DNA of 64,000 nt from Gordius sp. MW1 (taxonomy: Eukaryota > Nematomorpha > Gordioida > Gordea > Gordiidae): contig OZ038533.1 of NCBI GenBank assembly GCA_964036665.1, positions 10,810,413-10,874,412 on the forward strand, in the 5' to 3' direction. Shown here piece by piece: positions 26,732 to 41,126 of this stretch (position 1 is the stretch's first letter; each line of letters starts with the position of its first letter). Position numbers and translations under genes: made by a program. The notes beneath the pieces were generated by a model. That model was not told where the DNA came from. It saw nothing but the letters and a program-made list of their open reading frames with translations, and searched no databases.

Positions 26732-29700
26732 CAACGTTTTATTGTTGCGATTAGTTTGTTGTATCGCAACGTGAGTGCTTAATTTTTCAAAAATGCACTA
26801 TGCGATCATGATTTCAAAGTAATAGTTTTCTGATTCTGATAAATTTTTACTTGTGATCATAGAAACCACGTCTGAAAACGACAACTTTCATCGGATGAAT
26901 AAGGTTCAAAGAAAAATATGTGAAAAATATTAAGGTAAAAATATTTATTTTTTTCAATTCTATGTGAAAGAGCATGAAAAAATATATAAAAGTAAGCCAA
27001 TTTGAGAATCCTATTATCCTCGATTGACTTCCGAAAAGAGGTTTTAAGCTGCGAGAACTATCATTTTGACAAAAGACAACGTTTTATTGTTGCGATTAGT
27101 TTGTTGTATCGCAACGTGAGTGCTTAATTTTTGAAAATGGCTCTATGCGATCATGATTTCAAAGTAATAGTTTTCAGATTTTGATAAATTTTTACTTGGG
27201 ATCATAGAAACCACGTCTGAAAACGACAACTTTCATCGGATGAATAAGGTTCAAAGAAAAATATATGAAATTTTGAGGTAAAAATATTATTTTTTTCAAT
27301 TCTATGTGAAAGAGCATGAAAAAATATATAAAAGTAAGCCAATTTGAGAATCCTACTATCCTCGATTGACTTCCGAAAAGAGGTTTTAAGCTGCGAGAAC
27401 TATCATTTTGACAAAAGACAACGTTTTATTGTTGCGATTAGTTTGCTGTATCGCAACGTGAGTGCTTAATTTTTCAAAAATGCACTATGCGATCATGATT
27501 TCAAAGTAATAGTTTTCTGATTCTGATAAATTTTTACTTTTTATCATCGAAACCACGTCTGAAAACGACAACTTTCATCGGATGCATACGGTTGAAAGAA
27601 AAATATGTGAAAATTTTGAGGTAAAAATATTTATTTTTTTCGATTTGATGTGAAAGAGCATGAAAAAATATATAAAAGTAAGCCAATTTGAGAAATCCTC
27701 GATTGACTTCCGAAAAGAGGTTTTAAGCTGCGAGAACTATCATTTTGACAAAACACAACGTTTTATTGTTGCGATTAGTTTGTTGTATCGCAACGTGATG
27801 CTTATTTTTAAAAATGGCTCTATGCGATCATGATTTCAAAGTAATAGTTTTCAGATTCTGATAAATTTTTACTTGGGATCATAGAAACCAGGTCTTAAAA
27901 CGACAACTTTCATCGGATGAATACGGTTCAAAGAAAAATATGTGAAAAATTTTGAGGTAAAAATATTTATTTTTTTCGATTCTATGTGAAAGAGCATGAA
28001 AAAATATATAAAAGTAAGCCAATTTGAGAATCCTATTATCCTCGATTGACTTCCGAAAAGAGGTTTTAAGCTGCGAGAACTATCATTTTGACAAAAGACA
28101 ACGTTTTATTGTTGCGATTAGTTTGCTGTATCGCAACGTGAGTGCTTAATTTTTCAAAAATGCACTATGCGATCATGATTTCAAAGTAATAGTTTTCTGA
28201 TTCTGATAAATTTTTACTTTTTATCATCGAAACCACGTCTGAAAACGACAACTTTCATCGGATGCATACGGTTGAAAGAAAAATATGTGAAAAATTTTGA
28301 GGTAAAAATATTTATTTTTTTCGATTCTATGTGAAAGAGCATGAAAAAATATATAAAAGTAAGCCAATTTGAGAATCCTATTATCCTCGATTGACTTCCG
28401 AAAAGAGGTTTTAAGCTGCGAGAACTATCATTTTGACAAAAGACAACGTTTTATTGTTTCGATTAGTTTGCTGTATCGCAACGTGAGTGCTTAATTTTTC
28501 AAAAATGCACTATGCAATCATGATTTCAAAGTAATAGTTTTCTGATTCTGATAAATTTTTACTTTTTATCATCGAAACCACGTCTGAAAACGACAACTTT
28601 CATCGGATGCATACGGTTGAAAGAAAAATATGTGAAAAATTTTGAGGTAAAAATATTTATTTTTTTCGATTCTATGTGAAAGAGCATGAAAAAATATATA
28701 AAAGTAAGCCAATTTGAGAATCCTATTATCCTCGATTGACGTCCGAAAAGAGGTTTTAAGCTGCGAGAACTATCATTTTGACAAAAGACAACGTTTTATT
28801 GTTGCGATTAGTTTGCTGTATCGCAACGTGAGTGCTTAATTTTTCAAAAATGCACTATGCGATCATGATTTCAAAGTAATAGTTTTCTGATTCTGATAAA
28901 TTTTTACTTTTTATCATCGAAACCACGTCTGAAAACAACAACTTTCATCGGATGCATACGGTTGAAAGAAAAATATATGAAAAATTTTGAGGTTAAAATA
29001 TTTATTTTTTTCGATTCTATGTGAAAGAGCATGAAAAAATATATAAAAGTAAGCCAATTTGAGAATCCTATTATCCTCGATTGACTTCCGAAAAGAGGTT
29101 TTAAGCTGCGAGAACTATAATTTTGACAAAAGACAACGTTTTATTGTTGCGATTAGTTTGCTGTATCGCAACGTGAGTGCTTAATTTTTCAAAAATGCAC
29201 TATGCGATCATGATTTCAAAGTAATAGTTTTCTGATTCTGATAAATTTTTACTTTTTATTATCGAAACCACGTCTGAAAACGACAACTTTCATCGGATGC
29301 ATACGGTTGAAAGAAAAATATGTGAAAATTTTGAGGTAAAAATATTTATTTTTTTCGATTCTATGTAAAAGAGCATGAAAAAATATATAAAAGTAAGCCA
29401 ATTTGAGAATCTTATTATCCTCGATTGACTTCCGAAAAGAGGTTTTAAGCTGCGAGAACTATCATTTTGACAAAAGACAACGTTTTATTGTTGCGATTAG
29501 TTTGTTGTATCGCAACGTGATGCTTATTTTTAAAAATGGCTCTATGCGATCATGATTTCAAAGTAATAGTTTTCAGATTCTGATAAATTTTTACTTGGGA
29601 TCATAGAAACCAGGTCTAAAAACGACAACTTTCATCGGATGAATACGGTTCAAAGAAAAATATGTGAAAAATTTTGAGGTAAAAATATTTATTTTTTTCG

Positions 29701-30501
29701 ATTCTATGTCAAAGAGCATGAAATATATAAAAGTAAGCCAATTTGAGAATCCTATTATCCTCGATTGACGTCCGAAAAGAGGTTTTAAGCTGCGAGAACT
29801 ATCATTTTGACAAAAGACAACGTTTTATTGTTGCGATTAGTTTGCTGTATCGCAACGTGAGTGCTTAATTTTTCAAAAATGCACTATGCGATCATGATTT
29901 CAAAGTAATAGTTTTCTGATTCTGATAAATTTTTACTTTTTATCATCGAAACCACGTCTGAAAACGACAACTTTCATCGGATGCATACGGTTGAAAGAAA
30001 AATATGTGAAAATTTTGAGGTAAAAATATTTATTTTTTTCGATTCTATGTAAAAGAGCATGAAAAAATATATAAAAGTAAGCCAATTTGAGAATCTTATT
30101 ATCCTCGATTGACTTCCGAAAAGAGGTTTTAAGCTGCGAGAACTATCATTTTGACAAAAGACAACGTTTTATTGTTGCGATTAGTTTGTTGTATCGCAAC
30201 GTGATGCTTATTTTTAAAAATGGCTCTATGCGATCATGATTTCAAAGTAATAGTTTTCAGATTCTGATAAATTTTTACTTGGGATCATAGAAACCAGGTC
30301 TAAAAACGACAACTTTCATCGGATGAATACGGTTCAAAGAAAAATATGTGAAAAATTTTGAGGTAAAAATATTTATTTTTTTCGATTCTATGTCAAAGAG
30401 CATGAAATATATAAAAGTAAGCCAATTTGAGAATCCTATTATCCTCGATTGACTTCCGAAAAGAGGTTTTAAGCTGCGAGAACTATCATTTTGACAAAAG
30501 A
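26732..30501. repeat. 11-monomer higher-order repeat, copy 2
   Basis: Starts: 26732, 27077, 27419, 27756, 28099, 28444, 28789, 29134, 29478, 29818, 30162. Matches copy 1 almost base for base. Two differences I saw are GTTTCGATTAG near 28456 (copy 1 has GTTGCGATTAG), which damages the dyad left arm, and CTATAATTTTG near 29115 (copy 1 has CTATCATTTTG). Confidence 0.93.
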
Positions 30502-32552
30502 CAACGTTTTATTGTTGCGATTAGTTTGTTGTATCGCAACGTGAGTGCTTAATTTTTCAAAAATGCACTATGCGATCATGATTTCAAAGTAATAGTTTTC
30601 TGATTCTGATAAATTTTTACTTGTGATCATAGAAACCACGTCTGAAAACGACAACTTTCATCGGATGAATAAGGTTCAAAGAAAAATATGTGAAAAATAT
30701 TAAGGTAAAAATATTTATTTTTTTCAATTCTATGTGAAAGAGCATGAAAAAATATATAAAAGTAAGCCAATTTGAGAATCCTATTATCCTCGATTGACTT
30801 CCGAAAAGAGGTTTTAAGCTGCGAGAACTATCATTTTGACAAAAGACAACGTTTTATTGTTGCGATTAGTTTGTTGTATCGCAACGTGAGTGCTTAATTT
30901 TTGAAAATGGCTCTATGCGATCATGATTTCAAAGTAATAGTTTTCAGATTTTGATAAATTTTTACTTGGGATCATAGAAACCACGTCTGAAAACGACAAC
31001 TTTCATCGGATGAATAAGGTTCAAAGAAAAATATATGAAATTTTGAGGTAAAAATATTATTTTTTTCAATTCTATGTGAAAGAGCATGAAAAAATATATA
31101 AAAGTAAGCCAATTTGAGAATCCTACTATCCTCGATTGACTTCCGAAAAGAGGTTTTAAGCTGCGAGAACTATCATTTTGACAAAAGACAACGTTTTATT
31201 GTTGCGATTAGTTTGCTGTATCGCAACGTGAGTGCTTAATTTTTCAAAAATGCACTATGCGATCATGATTTCAAAGTAATAGTTTTCTGATTCTGATAAA
31301 TTTTTACTTTTTATCATCGAAACCACGTCTGAAAACGACAACTTTCATCGGATGCATACGGTTGAAAGAAAAATATGTGAAAATTTTGAGGTAAAAATAT
31401 TTATTTTTTTCGATTTGATGTGAAAGAGCATGAAAAAATATATAAAAGTAAGCCAATTTGAGAAATCCTCGATTGACTTCCGAAAAGAGGTTTTAAGCTG
31501 CGAGAACTATCATTTTGACAAAACACAACGTTTTATTGTTGCGATTAGTTTGTTGTATCGCAACGTGATGCTTATTTTTAAAAATGGCTCTATGCGATCA
31601 TGATTTCAAAGTAATAGTTTTCAGATTCTGATAAATTTTTACTTGGGATCATAGAAACCAGGTCTTAAAACGACAACTTTCATCGGATGAATACGGTTCA
31701 AAGAAAAATATGTGAAAAATTTTGAGGTAAAAATATTTATTTTTTTCGATTCTATGTGAAAGAGCATGAAAAAATATATAAAAGTAAGCCAATTTGAGAA
31801 TCCTATTATCCTCGATTGACTTCCGAAAAGAGGTTTTAAGCTGCGAGAACTATCATTTTGACAAAAGACAACGTTTTATTGTTGCGATTAGTTTGCTGTA
31901 TCGCAACGTGAGTGCTTAATTTTTCAAAAATGCACTATGCGATCATGATTTCAAAGTAATAGTTTTCTGATTCTGATAAATTTTTACTTTTTATCATCGA
32001 AACCACGTCTGAAAACGACAACTTTCATCGGATGCATACGGTTGAAAGAAAAATATGTGAAAATTTTGAGGTAAAAATATTTATTTTTTTCGATTCTATG
32101 TAAAAGAGCATGAAAAAATATATAAAAGTAAGCCAATTTGAGAATCTTATTATCCTCGATTGACTTCCGAAAAGAGGTTTTAAGCTGCGAGAACTATCAT
32201 TTTGACAAAAGACAACGTTTTATTGTTGCGATTAGTTTGTTGTATCGCAACGTGATGCTTATTTTTAAAAATGGCTCTATGCGATCATGATTTCAAAGTA
32301 ATAGTTTTCAGATTCTGATAAATTTTTACTTGGGATCATAGAAACCAGGTCTAAAAACGACAACTTTCATCGGATGAATACGGTTCAAAGAAAAATATGT
32401 GAAAAATTTTGAGGTAAAAATATTTATTTTTTTCGATTCTATGTCAAAGAGCATGAAATATATAAAAGTAAGCCAATTTGAGAATCCTATTATCCTCGAT
32501 TGACTTCCGAAAAGAGGTTTTAAGCTGCGAGAACTATCATTTTGACAAAAGA
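30502..32552. repeat. Contracted copy of the 11-mer (6 monomers, 2,051 bp)
   Basis: Starts: 30502, 30847, 31189, 31526, 31869, 32213. The first four equal members 1-4 of the 11-mer. The fifth has the standard B head but the GTAAAAGAGCATG and GAATCTTATT tail of member 10, and the sixth equals member 11. Five monomers have been lost at a B-B crossover inside the monomer at 31869, as expected from unequal exchange between members 5 and 10. Confidence 0.9.
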
Positions 32553-35500
32553 CAACGTTTTATTGTTGCGATTAGTTTGTTGTATCGCAACGTGAGTGCT
32601 TAATTTTTCAAAAATGCACTATGCGATCATGATTTCAAAGTAATAGTTTTCTGATTCTGATAAATTTTTACTTGTGATCATAGAAACCACGTCTGAAAAC
32701 GACAACTTTCATCGGATGAATAAGGTTCAAAGAAAAATATGTGAAAAATATTAAGGTAAAAATATTTATTTTTTTCAATTCTATGTGAAAGAGCATGAAA
32801 AAATATATAAAAGTAAGCCAATTTGAGAATCCTATTATCCTCGATTGACTTCCGAAAAGAGGTTTTAAGCTGCGAGAACTATCATTTTGACAAAAGACAA
32901 CGTTTTATTGTTGCGATTAGTTTGTTGTATCGCAACGTGAGTGCTTAATTTTTGAAAATGGCTCTATGCGATCATGATTTCAAAGTAATAGTTTTCAGAT
33001 TTTGATAAATTTTTACTTGGGATCATAGAAACCACGTCTGAAAACGACAACTTTCATCGGATGAATAAGGTTCAAAGAAAAATATATGAAATTTTGAGGT
33101 AAAAATATTATTTTTTTCAATTCTATGTGAAAGAGCATGAAAAAATATATAAAAGTAAGCCAATTTGAGAATCCTACTATCCTCGATTGACTTCCGAAAA
33201 GAGGTTTTAAGCTGCGAGAACTATCATTTTGACAAAAGACAACGTTTTATTGTTGCGATTAGTTTGCTGTATCGCAACGTGAGTGCTTAATTTTTCAAAA
33301 ATGCACTATGCGATCATGATTTCAAAGTAATAGTTTTCTGATTCTGATAAATTTTTACTTTTTATCATCGAAACCACGTCTGAAAACGACAACTTTCATC
33401 GGATGCATACGGTTGAAAGAAAAATATGTGAAAATTTTGAGGTAAAAATATTTATTTTTTTCGATTTGATGTGAAAGAGCATGAAAAAATATATAAAAGT
33501 AAGCCAATTTGAGAAATCCTCGATTGACTTCCGAAAAGAGGTTTTAAGCTGCGAGAACTATCATTTTGACAAAACACAACGTTTTATTGTTGCGATTAGT
33601 TTGTTGTATCGCAACGTGATGCTTATTTTTAAAAATGGCTCTATGCGATCATGATTTCAAAGTAATAGTTTTCAGATTCTGATAAATTTTTACTTGGGAT
33701 CATAGAAACCAGGTCTTAAAACGACAACTTTCATCGGATGAATACGGTTCAAAGAAAAATATGTGAAAAATTTTGAGGTAAAAATATTTATTTTTTTCGA
33801 TTCTATGTGAAAGAGCATGAAAAAATATATAAAAGTAAGCCAATTTGAGAATCCTATTATCCTCGATTGACTTCCGAAAAGAGGTTTTAAGCTGCGAGAA
33901 CTATCATTTTGACAAAAGACAACGTTTTATTGTTGCGATTAGTTTGCTGTATCGCAACGTGAGTGCTTAATTTTTCAAAAATGCACTATGCGATCATGAT
34001 TTCAAAGTAATAGTTTTCTGATTCTGATAAATTTTTACTTTTTATCATCGAAACCACGTCTGAAAACGACAACTTTCATCGGATGCATACGGTTGAAAGA
34101 AAAATATGTGAAAAATTTTGAGGTAAAAATATTTATTTTTTTCGATTCTATGTGAAAGAGCATGAAAAAATATATAAAAGTAAGCCAATTTGAGAATCCT
34201 ATTATCCTCGATTGACTTCCGAAAAGAGGTTTTAAGCTGCGAGAACTATCATTTTGACAAAAGACAACGTTTTATTGTTGCGATTAGTTTGCTGTATCGC
34301 AACGTGAGTGCTTAATTTTTCAAAAATGCACTATGCAATCATGATTTCAAAGTAATAGTTTTCTGATTCTGATAAATTTTTACTTTTTATCATCGAAACC
34401 ACGTCTGAAAACGACAACTTTCATCGGATGCATACGGTTGAAAGAAAAATATGTGAAAAATTTTGAGGTAAAAATATTTATTTTTTTCGATTCTATGTGA
34501 AAGAGCATGAAAAAATATATAAAAGTAAGCCAATTTGAGAATCCTATTATCCTCGATTGACGTCCGAAAAGAGGTTTTAAGCTGCGAGAACTATCATTTT
34601 GACAAAAGACAACGTTTTATTGTTGCGATTAGTTTGCTGTATCGCAACGTGAGTGCTTAATTTTTCAAAAATGCACTATGCGATCATGATTTCAAAGTAA
34701 TAGTTTTCTGATTCTGATAAATTTTTACTTTTTATCATCGAAACCACGTCTGAAAACAACAACTTTCATCGGATGCATACGGTTGAAAGAAAAATATATG
34801 AAAAATTTTGAGGTTAAAATATTTATTTTTTTCGATTCTATGTGAAAGAGCATGAAAAAATATATAAAAGTAAGCCAATTTGAGAATCCTATTATCCTCG
34901 ATTGACTTCCGAAAAGAGGTTTTAAGCTGCGAGAACTATCATTTTGACAAAAGACAACGTTTTATTGTTGCGATTAGTTTGCTGTATCGCAACGTGAGTG
35001 CTTAATTTTTCAAAAATGCACTATGCGATCATGATTTCAAAGTAATAGTTTTCTGATTCTGATAAATTTTTACTTTTTATCATCGAAACCACGTCTGAAA
35101 ACGACAACTTTCATCGGATGCATACGGTTGAAAGAAAAATATGTGAAAATTTTGAGGTAAAAATATTTATTTTTTTCGATTCTATGTAAAAGAGCATGAA
35201 AAAATATATAAAAGTAAGCCAATTTGAGAATCTTATTATCCTCGATTGACTTCCGAAAAGAGGTTTTAAGCTGCGAGAACTATCATTTTGACAAAAGACA
35301 ACGTTTTATTGTTGCGATTAGTTTGTTGTATCGCAACGTGATGCTTATTTTTAAAAATGGCTCTATGCGATCATGATTTCAAAGTAATAGTTTTCAGATT
35401 CTGATAAATTTTTACTTGGGATCATAGAAACCAGGTCTAAAAACGACAACTTTCATCGGATGAATACGGTTCAAAGAAAAATATGTGAAAAATTTTGAGG

Positions 35501-35641
35501 TAAAAATATTTATTTTTTTCGATTCTATGTAAAAGAGCATGAAAAAATATATAAAAGTAAGCCAATTTGAGAATCTTATTATCCTCGATTGACTTCCGAA
35601 AAGAGGTTTTAAGCTGCGAGAACTATCATTTTGACAAAAGA
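32553..35641. repeat. 11-monomer higher-order repeat, partial copy (9 monomers)
   Basis: Starts: 32553, 32898, 33240, 33577, 33920, 34265, 34610, 34955, 35299. Members 1-8 follow copy 1 order. The monomer at 35299 begins as the CCAGGTCTAAAAAC type A but ends with GTAAAAGAGCATG and GAATCTTATT, the tail of a neighbouring B member, so it is a mosaic that marks the switch into the 9-mer. Confidence 0.88.
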
Positions 35642-38600
35642 CAACGTTTTATTGTTGCGATTAGTTTGTTGTATCGCAACGTGATGCTTATTTTTAAAAA
35701 TGGCTCTATGCGATCATGATTTCAAAGTAATAGTTTTCAGATTCTGATAAATTTTACTTGGGATCATAGAAACCAGGTCTAAAAACGACAACTTTCATCG
35801 GATGAATACGGTTCAAAGAAAAATATGTGATAAATTTTGAGGTAAAAATATTTATTTTTTTCAATTCTATTTGAAAGAGCGTAAAAAAATATATAAAAGT
35901 AAGTCAATTTGAGAATTCTATTATCCTCGATTGACTTCCGAAAAGAGGTTTTAAGCTGCGAGAACTATCATTTTGACAAAAGACAACGTTTTATTGTTGC
36001 GATTAGTTTGTTGTATCGAAACGTGAGTGCTTAATTTTTGAAAATGCACTATGCGATTATGATTTCAAAGTAATAGTTTTCTGATTCTGATAAATTTTTA
36101 CTTTTTATCATCGAAACCACGTCTGAAAACGACAACTTTCATCGGATGCATACGGTTGAAAGAAAAATATGTGAAAAATTTTGAGGTAAAAATATTTATT
36201 TTTTTCGATTCTATGTCAAAGAGCATGAAATATATAAAAGTAAGCCAATTTGAGAATCCTATTATCCTCGATTGACTTCCGAAAAGAGGTTTTAAGCTGC
36301 GAGAACTATCATTTTGACAAAAGACAACGTTTTATTGTTGCGATTAGTTTGTTGTATCGCAACGTGAGTGCTTAATTTTTCAAAAATGCACTATGCGATC
36401 ATGATTTCAAAGTAATAGTTTTCTGATTCTGATAAATTTTTACTTGTGATCATAGAAACCACGTCTGAAAACGACAACTTTCATCGGAAGAATAAGGTTC
36501 AAAGAAAAATATGTGAAAAATATTAAGAAAAATATTTATTTTTTTCAATTCTATGTGAAAGAGCATGAAAAAATATATAAAAGTAAGCCAATTTGAGAAT
36601 CCTATTATCCTCGATTGACTTCCGAAAAGAGGTTTTAAGCTGCGAGAACTATCATTTTGACAAAAGACAACGTTTTATTGTTGCGATTAGTTTGTTGTAT
36701 CGCAACGTGAGTGCTTAATTTTTGAAAATGGCTCTATGCGATCATGATTTCAAAGTAATAGTTTTCAGATTTTGATAAATTTTTACTTGGGATCATAGAA
36801 ACCACGTCTGAAAACGACAACTTTCATCGGATGAATAAGGTTCAAAGAAAAATATATGAAATTTTGAGGTAAAAATATTATTTTTTTCAATTCTATGTGA
36901 AAGAGCATGAAAAAATATATAAAAGTAAGCCAATTTGAGAATCCTATTATCCTCGATTGACTTCCGAAAAGAGGTTTTAAGCTGCGAGAACTATCATTTT
37001 GACAAAAGACAACGTTTTATTGTTGCGATTAGTTTGCTGTATCGCAACGTGAGTGCTTAATTTTTCAAAAATGCACTATGCGATCATGATTTCAAAGTAA
37101 TAGTTTTCTGATTCTGATAAATTTTTACTTTTTATCATCGAAACCACGTCTGAAAACGACAACTTTCATCGGATGCATACGGTTGAAAGAAAAATATGTG
37201 AAAATTTTGAGGTAAAAATATTTATTTTTTTTGATTTGATGTGAAAGAGCATGAAAAAATATATAAAAGTAAGCCAATTTGAGAATCCTATTATCCTCGA
37301 TTGACTTCCGAAAAGAGGTTTTAAGCTGCGAGAACTATCATTTTGACAAAACACAACGTTTTATTGTTGCGATTAGTTTGTTGTATCGCAACGTGATGCT
37401 TATTTTTAAAAATGGCTCTATGCGATCATGATTTCAAAGTAATAGTTTTCAGATTCTGATAAATTTTTACTTGGGATCATAGAAACCAGGTCTTAAAACG
37501 ACAACTTTCATCGGATGAATACGGTTCAAAGAAAAATATGTGAAAAATTTTGAGGTAAAAATATTTATTTTTTTCAATTCTATGTGAAAGAGCATGAAAA
37601 AATATATAAAAGTAAGCCAATTTGAGAATCCTATTATCCTCGATTGACTTCCGAAAGAGGTTTTAAGCTGCGAGAACTATCATTTTGACAAAAGACAACG
37701 TTTTTTTGTTGCGATTAGTTTGCTGCATCGCAACGTGAGTGCTTAATTTTTCAAAAATGCACTATGCGATCATGATTTCAAAGTAATAGTTTTCTGATTC
37801 TGATAAATTTTTACTTTTTATCATCAAAACCACGTCTGAAAACGACAACTTTCATCGGATGCATACGGTTGAAAGAAAAATATGTGAAAAATTTTGAGGT
37901 AAAAATATTTATTTTTTTCGATTCTATGTGAAAGAGCATGAAAAAATATATAAAAGTAAGCCAATTTGAGAATCCTATTATCCTCGATTGACTTCCGAAA
38001 AGAGGTTTTAAGCTGCGAGAACTATCATTTTGACAAAAGACAACGTTTTATTGTTGCGATTAGTTTGTTGTATCGCAACGTGATGCTTATTTTTAAAAAT
38101 GGCTCTATGCGATCATGATTTCAAAGTAATAGTTTTCAGATTCTGATAAATTTTTACTTGGGATCATAGAAACCAGGTCTTAAAACGACAACTTTCATCG
38201 GATGAATACGGTTCAAAGAAAAATATGTGAAAAATTTTGAGGTAAAAATATATATTTTTTTCAATTCTATGTGAAAGAGCATGAAAAAATATATAAAAGT
38301 AAGCCAATTTGAGAATCCTATTATCCTCGATTGACTTCCGAAAAAAGGTTTTAAGCTGCGAGAACTATCATTTTGACAAAAGACAACGTTTTATTGTTGC
38401 GATTAGTTTGTTGTATCGCAACGTGATGCTTATTTTTAAAAATGGCTCTATGCGATCATGATTTCAAAGTAATAGTTTTCAGATTCTGATAAATTTTTAC
38501 TTGGGATCATAGAAACCAGGTCTAAAAACGACAACTTTCATCGGATGAATACGGTTCAAAGAAAAATATGTGAAAAATTTTGAGGTAAAAATATTTATTT

Positions 38601-38726
38601 TTTTCGATTCTATGTAAAAGAGCATGAAAAAATATATAAAAGTAAGCCAATTTGAGAATCTTATTATCCTCGATTGACTTCCGAAAAGAGGTTTTAAGCT
38701 GCGAGAACTATCATTTTGACAAAAGA
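35642..38726. repeat. 9-monomer higher-order repeat, copy 1 (3,085 bp)
   Basis: Starts: 35642 (A, GTGATAAATTTTG, CTATTTGAAAGAGCG), 35984 (B with TATCGAAACG), 36325 (C, CATCGGAAGAATAAGG and AATATTAAGAAAAATA), 36668 (A), 37010 (B, TTTTTTTTGATTTGATG), 37354 (A), 37696 (B, CTGCATCGCAAC, CATCAAAACC), 38041 (A, AAATATATATTTTT), 38384 (A). The first seven recur 3,085 bp later. Several members derive from the 11-mer (GATTTGATG, CCAGGTCTTAAAAC, CTTGTGATCAT). Confidence 0.9.
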
Positions 38727-41126
38727 CAACGTTTTATTGTTGCGATTAGTTTGTTGTATCGCAACGTGATGCTTATTTTTAAAAATGGCTCTATGCGATC
38801 ATGATTTCAAAGTAATAGTTTTCAGATTCTGATAAATTTTACTTGGGATCATAGAAACCAGGTCTAAAAACGACAACTTTCATCGGATGAATACGGTTCA
38901 AAGAAAAATATGTGATAAATTTTGAGGTAAAAATATTTATTTTTTTCAATTCTATTTGAAAGAGCGTAAAAAAATATATAAAAGTAAGTCAATTTGAGAA
39001 TTCTATTATCCTCGATTGACTTCCGAAAAGAGGTTTTAAGCTGCGAGAACTATCATTTTGACAAAAGACAACGTTTTATTGTTGCGATTAGTTTGTTGTA
39101 TCGAAACGTGAGTGCTTAATTTTTGAAAATGCACTATGCGATTATGATTTCAAAGTAATAGTTTTCTGATTCTGATAAATTTTTACTTTTTATCATCGAA
39201 ACCACGTCTGAAAACGACAACTTTCATCGGATGCATACGGTTGAAAGAAAAATATGTGAAAAATTTTGAGGTAAAAATATTTATTTTTTTCGATTCTATG
39301 TCAAAGAGCATGAAATATATAAAAGTAAGCCAATTTGAGAATCCTATTATCCTCGATTGACTTCCGAAAAGAGGTTTTAAGCTGCGAGAACTATCATTTT
39401 GACAAAAGACAACGTTTTATTGTTGCGATTAGTTTGTTGTATCGCAACGTGAGTGCTTAATTTTTCAAAAATGCACTATGCGATCATGATTTCAAAGTAA
39501 TAGTTTTCTGATTCTGATAAATTTTTACTTGTGATCATAGAAACCACGTCTGAAAACGACAACTTTCATCGGAAGAATAAGGTTCAAAGAAAAATATGTG
39601 AAAAATATTAAGAAAAATATTTATTTTTTTCAATTCTATGTGAAAGAGCATGAAAAAATATATAAAAGTAAGCCAATTTGAGAATCCTATTATCCTCGAT
39701 TGACTTCCGAAAAGAGGTTTTAAGCTGCGAGAACTATCATTTTGACAAAAGACAACGTTTTATTGTTGCGATTAGTTTGTTGTATCGCAACGTGAGTGCT
39801 TAATTTTTGAAAATGGCTCTATGCGATCATGATTTCAAAGTAATAGTTTTCAGATTTTGATAAATTTTTACTTGGGATCATAGAAACCACGTCTGAAAAC
39901 GACAACTTTCATCGGATGAATAAGGTTCAAAGAAAAATATATGAAATTTTGAGGTAAAAATATTATTTTTTTCAATTCTATGTGAAAGAGCATGAAAAAA
40001 TATATAAAAGTAAGCCAATTTGAGAATCCTATTATCCTCGATTGACTTCCGAAAAGAGGTTTTAAGCTGCGAGAACTATCATTTTGACAAAAGACAACGT
40101 TTTATTGTTGCGATTAGTTTGCTGTATCGCAACGTGAGTGCTTAATTTTTCAAAAATGCACTATGCGATCATGATTTCAAAGTAATAGTTTTCTGATTCT
40201 GATAAATTTTTACTTTTTATCATCGAAACCACGTCTGAAAACGACAACTTTTATCGGATGCATACGGTTGAAAGAAAAATATGTGAAAAATTTTGAGGTA
40301 AAAATATTTATTTTTTTTGATTTGATGTGAAAGAGCATGAAAAAATATATAAAAGTAAGCCAATTTGAGAATCCTATTATCCTCGATTGACTTCCGAAAA
40401 GAGGTTTTAAGCTGCGAGAACTATCATTTTGACAAAACACAACGTTTTATTGTTGCGATTAGTTTGTTGTATCGCAACGTGATGCTTATTTTTAAAAATG
40501 GCTCTATGCGATCATGATTTCAAAGTAATAGTTTTCAGATTCTGATAAATTTTTACTTGGGATCATAGAAACCAGGTCTTAAAACGACAACTTTCATCGG
40601 ATGAATACGGTTCAAAGAAAAATATGTGAAAAATTTTGAGGTAAAAATATTTATTTTTTTCAATTCTATGTGAAAGAGCATGAAAAAATATATAAAAGTT
40701 AGCCAATTTGAGAATCCTATTATCCTCGATTGACTTCCGAAAGAGGTTTTAAGCTGCGAGAACTATCATTTTGACAAAAGACAACGTTTTATTGTTGCGA
40801 TTAGTTTGCTGCATCGCAACGTGAGTGCTTAATTTTTCAAAAATGCACTATGCGATCATGATTTCAAAGTAATAGTTTTCTGATTCTGATAAATTTTTAC
40901 TTTTTATCATCAAAACCACGTCTGAAAACGACAACTTTCATCGGATGCATACGGTTGAAAGAAAAATATGTGAAAAATTTTGAGGTAAAAATATTTATTT
41001 TTTTCGATTCTATGTGAAAGAGCATGAAAAAATATATAAAAGTAAGCCAATTTGAGAATCCTATTATCCTCGATTGACTTCCGAAAAGAGGTTTTAAGCT
41101 GCGAGAACTATCATTTTGACAAAAGA
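38727..41126. repeat. 9-mer, copy 2 (first seven monomers)
   Basis: Starts: 38727, 39069, 39410, 39753, 40095, 40440, 40782. These match 35642-38040 in order and tags. A few changes are private, such as CAACTTTTATCGG near 40246 and AAAAGTTAGCC near 40694. After 41126 the order no longer follows copy 1. Confidence 0.9.
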
